From Marasmius tenuissimus (lineage: Eukaryota > Basidiomycota > Agaricomycetes > Agaricales > Marasmiaceae): a stretch of 64,000 bases of DNA. The notes beneath the pieces were generated by a model. The model was not told where the DNA came from. It worked only from the letters and a program-made list of their open reading frames with translations, and made no database searches. Of the stretch, positions 1-12,573 are shown piece after piece. Position numbers and translations under genes: made by a program. The stretch covers positions 3,162,001 through 3,226,000 of the forward strand of contig JAQOTA010000047.1 of the NCBI GenBank assembly GCA_029532415.1. Reading direction: 5' to 3'. Each line of letters opens with the position of its first letter. The stretch's first letter is position 1.

Positions 1-1640
1 TAACATGTGTTGAGCCAAAATAGCGCACCACAAACACGCGCCGATCAGGCAGTTGCATAAATGACTGCTGTGGATCCGGATTCCAAAAGACCGTCCTGTC
101 CGTCTCCCTTGCTCATTCCCCACTATGGTCAAAACATTCAGCTGTATGGCTATTCGTCGTTCGCCAACCCACAGTCCAGGTCAGTAAATACGACAGTATC
201 ACTCCGAGGCGCTACCAATCCCGCAGTAATCTAATTTTAAATTTTCATCAACATGCTGTCCGGCGTCAGCGCTTCGGTTTCACTTCCAAGTGACTGCGGA
301 AATGAAGAGCACTCACGCTGAGGGCACGCCTTCACCCCGAATTTGTGCTCATGATCGTTCCAACAGCATCTGAATTATGGAGATTTCTATCTCAGTAGAG
401 GGGCATCACTCGAGTCAGATCTGGGGTTGACAGGGCGAATGAAAGTACCAGAGCGCCTATCAGGTGACCATAGTTTTCATTGAACGAAAGAAAAACACAC
501 AGACAGAAAGAGAGCTCACCGGTTGCAGTGCGTGTTAGGGATCACAAAGAATAGCAATATCACGGGGGTATTGCTGTAAGTCGTAAGAAGGAAATCACGC
601 AGAACGAGGAATATGGAACGTAGGTTGTACTGGCAGGAAAACACCTGGCGGATATATTGGTGGACCGAATCTTCCAGACTTATTGAGGATTAGAAATAAC
701 GAATAGATGAAAAGAACATGAAGGGGTGCTTCCGGAGTTAGGAGATACTCTTTGATCTCCTTGGTCCTTGCAGACCCGACAGGTTAGACAGCACGAACGG
801 AGTCTCTCAGTGCCCCGCACAATACCGGTCATTTTTCAACAATAGCCCTTTTTGAGAGCTATAAACCGTTAGGATATGCCAACTTGTGGATCGAGGATCG
901 TCACCTACCGTTTGAGGACTATTCACCAGGCTTGAGTGTGTATCGGAGTCGATCGAACCTTCAAAAATGATTGAAAACATACCTCTTTATATTCTCGTCT
1001 TGCTGCGATGATTGACCAGCAGATATGACAGCGTAGTGCTCTTTGAGCCAATCACACAAAGTGCAGACCTGTCAATACCGAGCTCGAGAGGCAGAAAGAA
1101 CAGCGTAAAAATGAGGATAGGCGTACCTGTCACCCTAACGGATCGGAAAACAGTATTTAAATTTTATGAGGCAGCAGCGAAAGACCGGTCTGAACTTCAT
1201 AGAGAATTAGTCTTCGGAGCGTTAAGAAGTGGTCAAACAGGCCTTCCCGTCCCCAGAGCCCTCAGCAATAGTGGATAAACCGTAAAATGCACCGTGTCGA
1301 AGCTGCAGTGGACATGGGGAGTCTGAGGGTTTGCATCGCCAATGAAAACGCCCGGTTGTCTGATGGTAACTGGGGGGGTTCAAACTCGTTAGCTCAACAG
1401 CAATTTCTCAGCGAGAACCGAGCCGATACCTTTGTATTCTATCTTTATAGACTTTTGATCACCATGATACACTGTCCTCGAGGTCGCTCATGTCGAGAAA
1501 CGGGAACAACGAGACGACATGATGGTGGTTGTAGGAAGAGTTGTGCCAGTCCGACGAGTCCGAGCGCTTGTTGCTGTCATTACGAGCCACGTGAATCCAG
1601 GGTCCCAATTTCCGAGCCTCGTATTGGATTTGAATTTGTT
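1..1640. repeat. Segmental repeat U, first copy (upstream region of a family gene lying left of the window)
   Basis: Bases 1-700 closely resemble the DNA immediately 5' of family gene A (from 8,234) and gene D (from 47,823): all begin with a TAACA(C/T)(A/G)TGTTG block followed by similar stretches. The end of this copy, about 1,475-1,640, matches 12,826-12,990 and 49,197-49,380. Its middle, about 1,150-1,460, matches 23,080-23,410. In gene D the matching start lies about 88 bp upstream of the ATG on the minus strand, so a fifth family gene should begin about 90 bp left of base 1. The short open frames here (for example 1,012-1,278 and 1,287-1,781 on the plus strand) are not conserved between copies and are not annotated as genes. 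Confidence 0.7.
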
Positions 1641-4600
1641 TTTGGCTGGTTTTCATACTGGGAGGGCCGGCCTTGGCATGTCCCTGACCGCAGGAGTACT
1701 ATGATCATCACTAGCCATGTCTCCCCGCGTACAAATTTCGGATTTGTGCTTTGGACTAGCAGTGGGTTTCTCGGTGCGTAGGTAGTCCGTTAGATTGCAC
1801 TTGTCGCTCGGCTATTTTCTGGTCATCTTCTTTACCCACACACGCGACGTATAGGAGATTGAGAGCATCGGGAAGACTGAATATGGAGGCCATACCAATC
1901 CTTTATTTCTTTCAGGCATCCTTTGTGCTCCCTGCCGTGTTCAGATTGCTCAAGAGGTCTCAGGTGGGCCATCTCTCGCCAATCCTTGAACCTCTGAATC
2001 ACAGACTCAATATGTAGCGTAGAGGATCCAAACAACAAAGAAGCTAAGGACTAAAAAATCAAAGCTCTGAGCAGTCATGTCATCCAAAACGGGTCAAAGA
2101 AACATCGAGTAAGTTCAGACTTACCGTTAGCTACAGACTGATGTTAGAATCACTAGACTCGAGGTCCGCATTACAAGATTGATGGAGTCGTGGATACTCA
2201 TCAGTAATACGTGTCTTGAGTATCCATTCTTACAGCCTTCATCATATCATTTTGTAACACTCAGGGCCCTGAAGATAGAGTGGAGAGAGATCGTGTCTCA
2301 ACCTGTTGACCGTATGGAGATCGTAACGTTGGCAATCCGATCAGTGTTGCTGGTATTGAGGATAACCCCAACCAGAATTGTGATGATCACTGTGACCGGC
2401 AATTGCGCCCGGTACTGGCCACAATGATAGATGGCTGTGTATACTCGTCGGAAGGATAACCAAGGAACTCAATGAGGGGTGAGGCATCAGAGGAGGAGGT
2501 GACAGGATGGTTGCAAACGGAGAACCGTCTGGATCCGGTTTGGATGTAATTCTTCTGATGGACATCGCACCAACTTCGAGGTTACGAGTTGTCCGACCTC
2601 AAGACCTTCAGCTCTTCCATGCCTTCCCCTACTTTCATCGTCAACGCCAATGGAGGTATCTCTTCTCCCTTTCCCTAATTATGACAGCCGCCGTGAGCTT
2701 TGTACTCTCCCCTTCCCATCTGCATCCGACTCAATTCGTCAATGCGCGCTCATGAGAGGTCGAGATGGAGCGACCGAATGACTTATCAACGTTGTAAACC
2801 TCGGCAAATCATTTCAAAAAAAAAAACGCACCGTATAGTCCACTTTCAAGTCTTATCCTTGCATCCATACCCTGGCCTTTCATGTTTCTCCAACATGTCT
2901 CGTACACGTCCGTATTCTCGAGCAAAAAGTTGTCGTTTTGAGAAGCTCGAGGTTATTATCTCGGACATCGAAGGTATAATTCATCTGAAACAAGATAAAT
3001 CAGCATTTAAAGGCGGCAATGTACCTGCGCTCAGTAATGTATTGCGCTCGTCGAATATGGTTGTTCCGGTACAAGGAGGATGAGAGGGTCACAGCCACCG
3101 CAAATGTCCCATGTGCCAAAAAGCTGCGGCTTTTCCTCCGCCGAATCTTGCCCCTTCATCCCTACCCTTATCATCATTAGTGCGACTTTGAACTTGGGAT
3201 GCGGGCGTAGGTCTAAATTATGGCCTTGTGTATGCAATAAAAGTGTAGAAAGGTCAGTTAGTTATTATAGCCCTTGTGTTGAAACATGTCTGACCCAATG
3301 GGCTTCGCCGGGAGGCCGCCACGAAGTGCAAACTCCAATTTATTAATTGGCCAATACCGATAGCATTGAGACGGAACACAGGCAAAGTATGGTGGTCATC
3401 AGTGAGATGTGGTTTCAATTGCTCGATGGACGGATCACTGACTGATCTATTAGGGCCCAATTGAGAATATACCAATATGAATTACCTCAATCATGCTTCG
3501 GTCCACCTTCGTGCACACTCGCCGTGGAACCTTGAGTAATGGCACCTAGCAACGTCCGCACACGAGTTGTAGTAGCTGAGGAAATCCAGATGCCTTTCAT
3601 GCTATTCGTGAGTGATCACCGATTTCTTAGCCATAAAGGCTGAAAGGCGGCTCACTCAGTTTATTTGGAGCAGCAATTTGAGGATCTAAAGCTGAAAAAA
3701 TATCTAGCGAGATTTTTTGGCACTTGAACGTTCGGTAATACACGCATCTACATGGCTAGATCCCATTTTGGCTGTTCCCCGTTACCTTGACTGCCATGTT
3801 GATTGGGGATCTCAGGTATATGTATCCCGAGTGTCTATGCATGCCTTTCATGATCTTTACCTGTTTTTTGATCGGAGTATCTCCTCTACGCCTCCAGTAA
3901 TGGACGGAGCTCTTCGCCTGTCTCCACCTGTTTACCACCAACTGTATCTGCCCCCGAGTTCCCTATCCAGTGATTCTTGGCTTACATCCTTTGAGCACAC
4001 AGCGGTGCTCGGTTCCTCCGCTCTCAGTGACCTTTCGAACTCTCAAGTGAGCGATTTTGAGCTTGGTGGCCCTCTCACTCGATATGTTTGACTTATCGCT
4101 ATTCAGGATGGCATCAATGCTTCTTGAAGGCACCCGCGTCACCCGCCCGTCTCGCTGTTTGTCGAGGGCGAGCTAACTTTATCTCAATGGTTCTAGGGTT
4201 GTAGACCTTGAGGCCAAAGATTTTGGCTAAAACCGATACTTTCTATCAGGTCTCCTACCCGAGTTGGAGGTTTTCCGTTCACCCCAAACCAGTTTCAGTA
4301 TCACAACTCCGACGTTCCTCGTTCCACTACACTCCAATAAGTTGGCGCCGATCCTCATCTCACAGGTACGCACGCTGACACTGTCTTCCGAATTTCAGTT
4401 CATTCAATTTATAATCGTGTCGGTTTTCCCATTGTCGCTGAGCCAGGTGCTAGTACGGGCTACTGGTACCTCTCGTCAGAGGCGAAACCTGAAAAACATT
4501 AGCCACCTTCTTGATTCTGAGATTCAATGCTCGTAATGGGCACACTGCAGAGAAATCCTTGTGAGTCATTCCATGCGCATGGCCAGTTCTGAGAACTTAC

Positions 4601-5846
4601 TAACCGATTGACACTCAGATCAAAGACAACTTCACTAATGTCCAATTCGTTCAATTCGACATACAGTAAGAACATCCCGTCTCCGTCGTTCACCGCGCCA
4701 GCTTCAAGTCACAAAGCAAACAGGGACGGGGACGAAGCCGCTTCGCTATAATCTCGCTGCAATCGAGCAGTAAGCCATTCAAAACATTCCGAGCTTGGTT
4801 TCGCGCTGGGAACATTATGCCGCCTTCACGGCCACGCCATACTTTCTACCATGTGAGACTCTGATATGATGGAGCATTCTTAACGGTGTCTTACGCTCGG
4901 GGTTTTGTCAACTTGATCGAGCGGTACAGAGCTTTGGAGCGTGGTTTGGCGCCACAATCAACTATGCGGAGCCTTTCAAGAAGAGGACCGGGTTGTTGGG
5001 CGCCGAGTCAGAAAGAAGACTAGGTAATTCTGGTTGAAGAATCGCGGAGGTCTCTTCCATTGGACGAAGGTTGCGTACACTTTCCTTCTGTAGGGTACCT
5101 TTGTATGATACCGCAGATTAGCATTGCAAATCTCGTCGTGGCGTGCTTGGCTAGTATGACTATGAAGTGAATCATGGTGGACCTAGCTGGAGCAGTGATC
5201 CACTGAAGATCACGATCACAATTCTTGACTTGGAGGTTTATAAGAGCCCACAAACCGCGTCTCTGATCGAGTATGTCGGGAAGTAAGATACCTTGACGCT
5301 TTCCTCCTTCCCGGGCTCGAAAGAAATATACGGAGCAATGCATATGTGAATACATTCAAGATCAATTTGAGCCGGTACAATGCGACAAATAACCGTATAC
5401 CGGCCATTGTATAGCGACGGTGAGTGTAGACAAACAGTAAATAGCACGAATATTCATCTCGGTCTTTGATGTAGCTTGGATATATATATATCAGAATGGT
5501 CGATAGCATGGATTCCGTAAGTAGGAGTGTGAGGGATCAAAATGTCTTCCATATATGTCGCAGAAGACCAAGAGGTCAAATTAAAGCGACCTATTAGCCT
5601 TATCATCCTCCTGCTGGGCCAAAGTGATCGAGGCTGCTGCCTCATTCGTTCCATCCAGGCGGCGTTGGTTGTGTTGTGATGTTGGAGGCCTATTGGCGGG
5701 GATTAATGATCGGAGTGTTCCGGTCGTAGTGTTGTCGCTGAGTGAGGATGATAGGACCCCTACCGAGGTATGAGCAGGACAAGATGTGTTCAGCCCCCGG
5801 GATATGAAGGAGATGGGCGTAAAAGATCGGCTTGATAGCAGGTCTC
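1641..5846. other. Intergenic, no convincing gene
   Basis: Only short frames occur (up to 124 codons, 3,717-4,091 plus), without recognisable domains. Intron-like GT..AG signals appear around 4,560-4,675 but no flanking coding block can be joined into a sensible protein. One dispersed repeat copy lies at 3,055-3,240. The stretch 5,020-5,846, just 3' of gene A, may hold the decayed remains of that gene's C-terminal tail; I could not align it convincingly to the tails of B or D. Confidence 0.5.
3055..3240. repeat. Dispersed repeat R4, copy 1
   Basis: Matches about 51,930-52,110 in the same orientation, starting with the shared block GTTCCGGTACAAGGAGGATG and continuing through a shared CACAGCCACC and a diverged CATGT segment. 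No terminal repeats or coding sense are visible, so the nature of this repeat is unknown. Confidence 0.55.
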
Positions 5847-8137
5847 TTACTGAACGTGGTGTGACGGGAGAAAAGACTGAACATTCGACGAGGGCTCGCG
5901 GCTGCAGGTAGTGTCACTTGTGTGATGGCGAGCCTAAGCACTTTTGTAAGAGGACATGATGGAATTATAAATTATCCAGCGGACCTGATCAGAGCGATTG
6001 GGAGTTTTCATCCTGACATGGTTCTCTTGCCATTTGTGAGCGACAGCATGGTGCGAGTGGGTAATGAAGTCGCTGTCCCTGAGGTGGAGCTGACCACTGG
6101 GAGATACTAGGTCTGGCGTGTCCGATGGGCCTTCTGAGTCAGCGCTAGTGACAAATGTGCCGGGGTCGGTGTGGATTTCGGATGAACCAGAGCTTTGATC
6201 TAAACAGAGGTGAGAGAGTGAGGAAGAGGTAAGAGTTTGGGCGCGCCTTTGTCAACCTCTCTGAACCGATCGTCGTCATTCAGAGGTTGGAAGATGTTTT
6301 TGTTGTAACCGAGATGTCGCGCAAAGTCGGTGGTTGTTGGGTCAAAACCTCGAAGGAGCTGGTATTGGTGAATCAGTTGGTAGTTGCTGGCGGACCACTT
6401 GTATGAATGGTAGCCGTTGTTTTCGACTCTCAGCTTGATAGGGAGGCCGAGGTCACGACACAGCTCGGGTGAGAGCTGAGGTTGGCCGTCTTCATGGAAA
6501 GACCAGCGGTGGGTGGAAGATGTTTTGCCATCGAAGAGGTTGGGGGGAGGCGGATAGATGAAAAGAAAGATGGGTTGCTGGCGTCGTTGTTGGCATTTGG
6601 AAGGGGAATCATCGAGGTTGCCATGAAACCACGCGTTGGGACAGACAAGTGCTGGGTGATGTTTAGCGAGTGGAAGGGGGAAAGCGAATTGAGGACACAC
6701 CAAAACCCTCCTGATCATCTTCTAACAAAACCCCTCGGGCATGAAAAACACTCCATGCTTGCGAGAGCCAGGCCTTTTCTGCGTTCAAATTCAACTCCAA
6801 CTCAAGCCATCCATCTCCATCGAGTCGAAATCTACTCGTGGATTTCAGACAGAGTGCTGTGATTTTTGAGGAACGCACCTTGTCCACCCATTCTCCAAAC
6901 ACGTCCGATCCACGAGAGTGGCCCACAAACTCTTCCAGAAATTATTAGCGACGGCGATGGGGGTTTTGGTTAGAGTCAAAAAGATGGTCGGCTGATCGAC
7001 CCGTTCAGGCACGACTTCGCCATTTAAAGCGTAATACATTGCGTCGATGAACGCGTCATCGGCTTCTTTCAACTTGTGACTCGCCAAGAAGCGCACGAGC
7101 ACCTCTTCCTGGAGAAGTTCGGCGCTTGGAGGTAGGTCCAATTTCAACTCCCTCTCATAGATAATTGAATATGGCCCCATCGGACCACGGCAGACCACTC
7201 CTCGGGTAGGATCCATCCACATCTCCGCATACGTACATTTCCATTGTATCTAAAACTGTATTCAAAGACTGTTTGACTATGCTACAACAGCTACTTACTT
7301 TCAACCTTTCAAGACACATCCGACCCAAATGCCCCACGTTACTCAAGACTTGCACGAGCGGTACAAGACCTAGGTAGAAACATCCAATCAGCATCGGGAC
7401 CCACTATGATAACATATGAACTTACCATGCCAAAGAACCATTGACGGAACTGTCCCTTTGTCAATTGCGTATACCTGGGCGACCTCGGAAAACCTAAAAA
7501 TACAACACCCTCAATGTGAGTGATTATGGGTTGTTACTCGACGTACAACTGTCTTGAAAGATTCTGAAACTCTTTTTCGAATACCTACCAGGACAGGCTC
7601 GGCTTAGGTTTCAATCGACTGGAATAAGATACAGGACTTACCTTTCGTGCATCTGGTCCGCTGTAAAATACCACCGTGAATTCACCTTCCACCCCTTCCA
7701 CTTTCGCGGCACATATCATCTTCATCACCCGTCCATGCTGTCGACGGCACATCACACATTGACAACCCTCATCACCACCAACCTGGCAGATATTTCGGAG
7801 CCTGCAAATGTCGCCGCGTTTGAGGTTCCGAAACTGTGTAAAAAGTCAGCCTCCCGCTCGATTGCTCAACTCGGTGACGACTCACATCATCGAATTCCGT
7901 CAGTTCCTTCTCTTCTTGCTGAACAATCTGGTTGTTTATCTGGTTCCCGCTGATGTGGATGGTCGTTGTCATCGCCCTCGACCCGGTCTCCTGAGTTATT
8001 GATCCCGAGGGATAGGTTGATAGATGAGAGGCTTGAAAGGTCGTTTCATGGTAGTAGTTATGCTGGTCACCATTAACGCCGCTGAAGGTACCACCGTCAA
8101 TCGAGAAGTTTTGTGCGTCAGGGAAGAAGGTAGACAT
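5847..8137 (-). CDS. Family gene A, uncharacterised basidiomycete protein (kinase N-lobe-like core), 610 aa model
   Basis: Exons on the minus strand: 8137-7886, 7833-7642, 7584-7547, 7493-7426, 7369-7299, 7249-6879, 6834-6701, 6651-6247, 6199-5985, 5933-5847; they join in frame to 610 aa. The start ATG is chosen because B, C and D begin at the same place. Residues 1-84 carry F-S-I-D-G-G-T-F..G-D-Q-H-N and a second S-G-N-Q-I-N segment. Residues 85-148 have a Cys cluster (CQCVMC), then a region laid out like the first strands of a kinase N-lobe, though no glycine loop, HRD or DFG motif is visible. Residues about 208-582 hold the conserved W-M-D-P-T-R-G, VDRTCLENGWT and DFARHLGY blocks. The intron after exon 8 starts with GC, not GT. 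The tail ends after 28 residues where B has 278, and the nuclear-signal-like motif of B and D is lost. Function unknown. Confidence 0.68.
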
Positions 8138-8233
8138 AGTAACCGTAAACGAAGGCAAGGGACTTGGGGAATGGTGGGTCAACGAACAATACAGCAGGTA
8201 TTCCTGTGCAATATGTACCAGCCAGCATGCTGG

Positions 8234-10239
8234 TAACACATGTTGAGCAAAAATAATGCACCATACCATGAACACGCGCCGATCTTGATGTTGATCACGA
8301 ATGAATGAACGACCTGTGGTGGCGTCCGGAGTTGAAGGAACTGTGCTGTCTATCTTCTCTCCTTGTCTTCCCTTCGACTATATTCAGCCCGTTGGGTTGT
8401 ATGCTATTTTTTGGTCGCAAACCTGGAGTCCAGGTCGGTGAGTACTAGATCTCCAGGCCATACGCCCACGCTACCAATCCCGCAGCAATTGATATGAACC
8501 CTTCATCAACATGCTGTTGAGCGTCGGCGCTACACTTTCACCGCTGAGCAATCACGGCAATTAAGACCCATGTTAGGGCACACCTCAAGATCGCTCCAAC
8601 GGCATTTGAGTAATAAAAATTTCCATCTTGGTAGAGGGGTCATTGCTCGAGCGGGATCTGGGGTTGATATTGCGAATGGAAGTATCAGAGTGCCTATCAG
8701 AAGATCACAGTCAGTACAGCGTGAATGAAAGGAACGCCGGTGGGAAAAAACTCACTGGTTGGGAGCTACAAACTATGAGAACAAAATACGAACAATCTCA
8801 TGTTGAAAAATCGCGAAGATCTCGCTGAGAGGAATGAAGGAGGTCAGTGTTGAGTACAGACCATCGAAACGGGTTCCATTTGCTTGTCCATAGTCCCATA
8901 TTTCGGCAGATCTGGCTATCTATCAGCTGTACGCTCTGAGTTCAATCCTTCTATGACAGCCGCTATTTAGACCTGTAAACCATGAAAATACACGAATTGT
9001 ATGATTCGAGGTCGCCACTTACTGGTGAATAATTGTTGAGAACGTTACCGAAGCTCGGGTGTCTATACTGTAATCCCGAAACAAGCTAGAAGGTAGAAAA
9101 CTTGCGATTCAGAGGCGGTGATCTCCCGACAGACGTGATAATGCAATATTACTCGAGACCGAAAAAGCATTCGAAGCTGAAGGTACTAAGTGAAATTTGA
9201 AAAGATTTTGAAAAGATATCGTTAGCTCAAGACCAAACGAGATAAAGAAGTGAACGTACCTGTCACCCCAGATAATACCATAGCATCAGCTGTGTTCTAT
9301 CGGAGTGTCCAGCATTCAAAGTCCATTGAAGTCGGGTCTGTATGGTAGTACAAGCAGCGACCACATTACTGCTTCGAAAAACCTCAAACGAACCCAATCG
9401 AGGCTGTAGTCAAGACCAATAGCACAGATACTGTCAGACCAACCCTTCACCACTCTTTACATGGCGGAAGGAAAATATATATTGTACACTAGGAAAGAAA
9501 CTAAGGAGGGCTCCGAAACTTACCTCGTGATATCCCAGTCCATAGACATAGATTATCGGCATATCTAACGACACGAAGGGTGCCTCTCTAAATGATCCCA
9601 CGACGGTATTTATTGAGACCTATAGACCATCGAGATAAGCAAATATTTCCCACTGAAACCGTCACTTCCCGCCGAATATCCGTCCAGAGTGTTTTTTAAG
9701 CTGGGGTGTACACACGTACCTTAGAACAGGCTGACAGGTGAAACACTTGTAATCCGGTGTCAATAGATAACGCAGTATTCCTCGAGACGGTTAAAGTGTT
9801 GGAAGCTGTCAGAAGTGATAAGAATTGCTAGCTCGAGATAAAAAAAGAGCGTATCCGTCACCCCCCAGAAAGCATCCCAAGCCGTCTTCCATCAACAGAT
9901 CTGGCATTTATAGAGCATGAAAGTCGCCGATGATCATGAACGCGAAGTTGATCAAACGGGCCGATGAACGTGAAAGTGATCAAACAAGCCTATGGTATCC
10001 CATTGTCGGTGAGGAATACACCCCTCAAGGCCAATCGAGGTTGCAGTGATGATCGGGAGTTTGGGGTGTGAACTCGGCTAAGTTGTTTGATGTTCGAAAA
10101 ATAGTGAGGTTTTAAGGCGTTCAAGCGACTTTCAATAAAAATTCAACGAGAATCCGAATGAGATTGTTAGCTTAACCTTTGGCTGGAAAGGGGGGAGAAA
10201 AAAGCTATACACCATTGTTCAAGCCTATCAGACTAACAC
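8234..10239. repeat. Segmental repeat U, copy upstream of gene A (left part)
   Basis: This stretch matches 47,823-49,180 upstream of gene D almost from end to end, with indels, and base 1 onwards. For example 9,005-9,240 and 48,559-48,790 share long runs such as CTTGCGATTCAGAGGCGGTG. A second, more diverged copy of that sub-block sits at about 9,680-9,870, so this copy also carries an internal duplication. Its final ~200 bp (10,031-10,180) match 48,945-49,125. It is interrupted by the terminal-inverted-repeat element at 10,240 and resumes at 12,805. No gene is visible; it presumably contains the 5' untranslated region and promoter of gene A. Confidence 0.72.
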
Positions 10240-10470
10240 ACCTCAGGCATACACTTCTGACCCCTCTTAGGCCTATCTCTCCGGTGAGAAAGACAGGCCT
10301 ATGAGGGGTCCCTACAGCGACTTATACCCCGGCCGGGTATACCCAGCTGGTGTAGTCCGGGTATCCCCCACCTCCCCCAAGCCTCGCCATTGGGTATTCA
10401 CGCACTCATGGCGGGGTATGCCCACGAGGCGGGTATTCCCCTCAATTTTTGTGATGTGACGGGGTTGCAG
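10240..10470 (+). repeat. Left terminal inverted repeat
   Basis: Begins ACCTCAGGCATACACTTCTG and is the inverse of 12,574-12,804 without gaps. Bases 10,259-10,310 form a long imperfect hairpin with arms of about 23-25 nt around a CGGT loop. One exact GGGTATACCC lies at 10,335-10,344. The 64-codon frame 10,390-10,584 is a by-product of the repeat: a matching frame occurs in the other arm. Confidence 0.9.
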
Positions 10471-12573
10471 AAGTCCACTATTCTGTCATTTTTCTGTACA
10501 TACTACAGCCGGGCGGCCTGCCACTTGGTCGCACCAGTGGCTACTTCCAAAGTCTACGCCGGTGTATACTGCGGTGATCTGTAGATATGCTTACAATACA
10601 CCTTCTTATGCACTCATGTGGGTCATTCTAGGGTCTAAGAAGATTTTGCGCAAGCATCAGATTGAATGAGGTTGCACAAAATGACCGCTCGTGCTTGTTG
10701 TGTGATTCTGTGGGTCCATCATCGCAGTGATGTCATGCTGCACCACCCACCTGACAACCACACTGTTGAGCAGTCATTGATTATATAGGCCCTCGAGGGG
10801 TATACCCGGCTGCTTCAGACTGGGGGTATACCCAGTCTCGTTATTACTGAACGGGCATACCCGTTTCAATTCCAACTGGGTGGGTATCCCCGCCGTTTCT
10901 CGCAGTCAACAGGGTATACCCAGATCACTTCAAGCTCGGTGTAGTAGAGTGTTTTCTATTAATGAAATAACTATGAGGATCATATGTTTTTATGTCTCAA
11001 TCTGTGCCTGAAGGAAGCTCACATCGTACGCTGTTTCAGGCTTGGAGCTGACGAAACTTGGTCAGATATTGATTGCAATAGTGACTAAAGGTTGTAAGTT
11101 TCCCGGCCTTTACTGACTAGAGAGCCTCAGCCACATAAAGAACTTGCGAACTCCAAACAACACAATCTCTAAGCCACAACCAATCATATATAGGCTTTGG
11201 TTAATGGTCAATTGGAGCCTGACGTCCGATATTGTACGGCAACAACGGTGTTCAATCCCAAGTTTCCCGACTTTTATTACCTTGGCGCTTTGAGGTACTT
11301 ATCTCACACGGAAAACATGTCATTTACACCATATACACCTCCTGGAATTAATATCACAGTAACCTATTCAAGTGGATGATGGGTGGCCAAGAAGTAGGGA
11401 ATGAGGGTATAATTTTGATTCAGATAGTACTCGTTATGTACAAGTTTACTTTGAGCATGTGGCGACTCGGATTGGGTTTTCCGACTTTTACCTTTTTGAT
11501 ATATTAACACCATTGATAGCCTCAGATACCAAAAAAACTGTAAGAACTAACCAGTAGCACCTTACATATCAATCTAAAGAGCTTCCAAAGTGGCTGCTAA
11601 ATGTGTGCCCGAAGTTTTCAATAAAAGTCAGGAAATTCCAGACAGCCGCGGCGCGCGTGCAAATCTCAAGGAGAACATAACAAATCCATGACAACTGGGT
11701 TGGGCTCACTGTATTCTACATCTCATGTAAACTGATTCCACTTGGTATATATTGACCCTAGGGACTATTAAAGATTGCTGACAAGTTATATAGGTGCCCT
11801 GAGCTCACACAAACCATCAGGTGGTAAAAGCTGGGAAATTTTCGATTTCATGCTTCCAAACAGCTCGGTCATGTGGAAGTTTGAAGATCGCACGCCTGGA
11901 AGGAATTCTCAGTCACTAGCATCATGTATCTCGGGAGTTTCCTTCGCGTGAAGCAAGCCGAGTCGTACAGAATAACCCCTCACACGGTTGGCCAACAAGT
12001 GATATTTTTCCACCAATCAGTGTTTATTGGCTCTGAGTCCCAATACAAATCAACTGTCCGACAATCATTGGTGACTGATCAACGACTATTTCCATGAGGG
12101 AATAAGACAGGAGACCACTGGGTGGATTTTGGCGTACCGTATGGGAAGGCGGGTATGCCCCATGGACTTGAGATGACCGGGTATACCCAGTCAAATTAGA
12201 CCAACACGGGTATACCCCGTCAACTTCAAGAGAGAAAAGTTGGGTATACCCGCCAGTTTTGGATATCACAGTCTGTGTTTATTTTGCCCGAGTTTACAGG
12301 TCAGCATATGTGTCAATCATTCCCACAACTAAAGATCCATGGCAAAAGTGGACCCACAACGTTACACAACAGATTTCTTGTTTGTTCATTGCTCACAGTT
12401 TCATTGTTCTGGGCTCATTGTTCTGGGCTCATTTATAGCATTGTCCTAACAATCCATATGTGCAGGAGGCCCAAACTAGTCTCAAACTTTGGTGCTGTAG
12501 CTATGGGTACAACAAATGGCGATGGCTCAAGAAGCTCCCAGCCCGCAAAGAAAAGGGAGAAGATATAAGACCC

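Noticed and set aside
3717..4091. 124-codon plus-strand frame as a gene
   Set aside because: No domain, no conserved neighbour, and nearby intron-like signals do not join into a longer frame.
10390..10584. Small gene on the plus strand with a twin at 12,433-12,636 on the minus strand
   Set aside because: Both frames are the two arms of the terminal inverted repeat and its inner extension read in the same direction relative to the element end.
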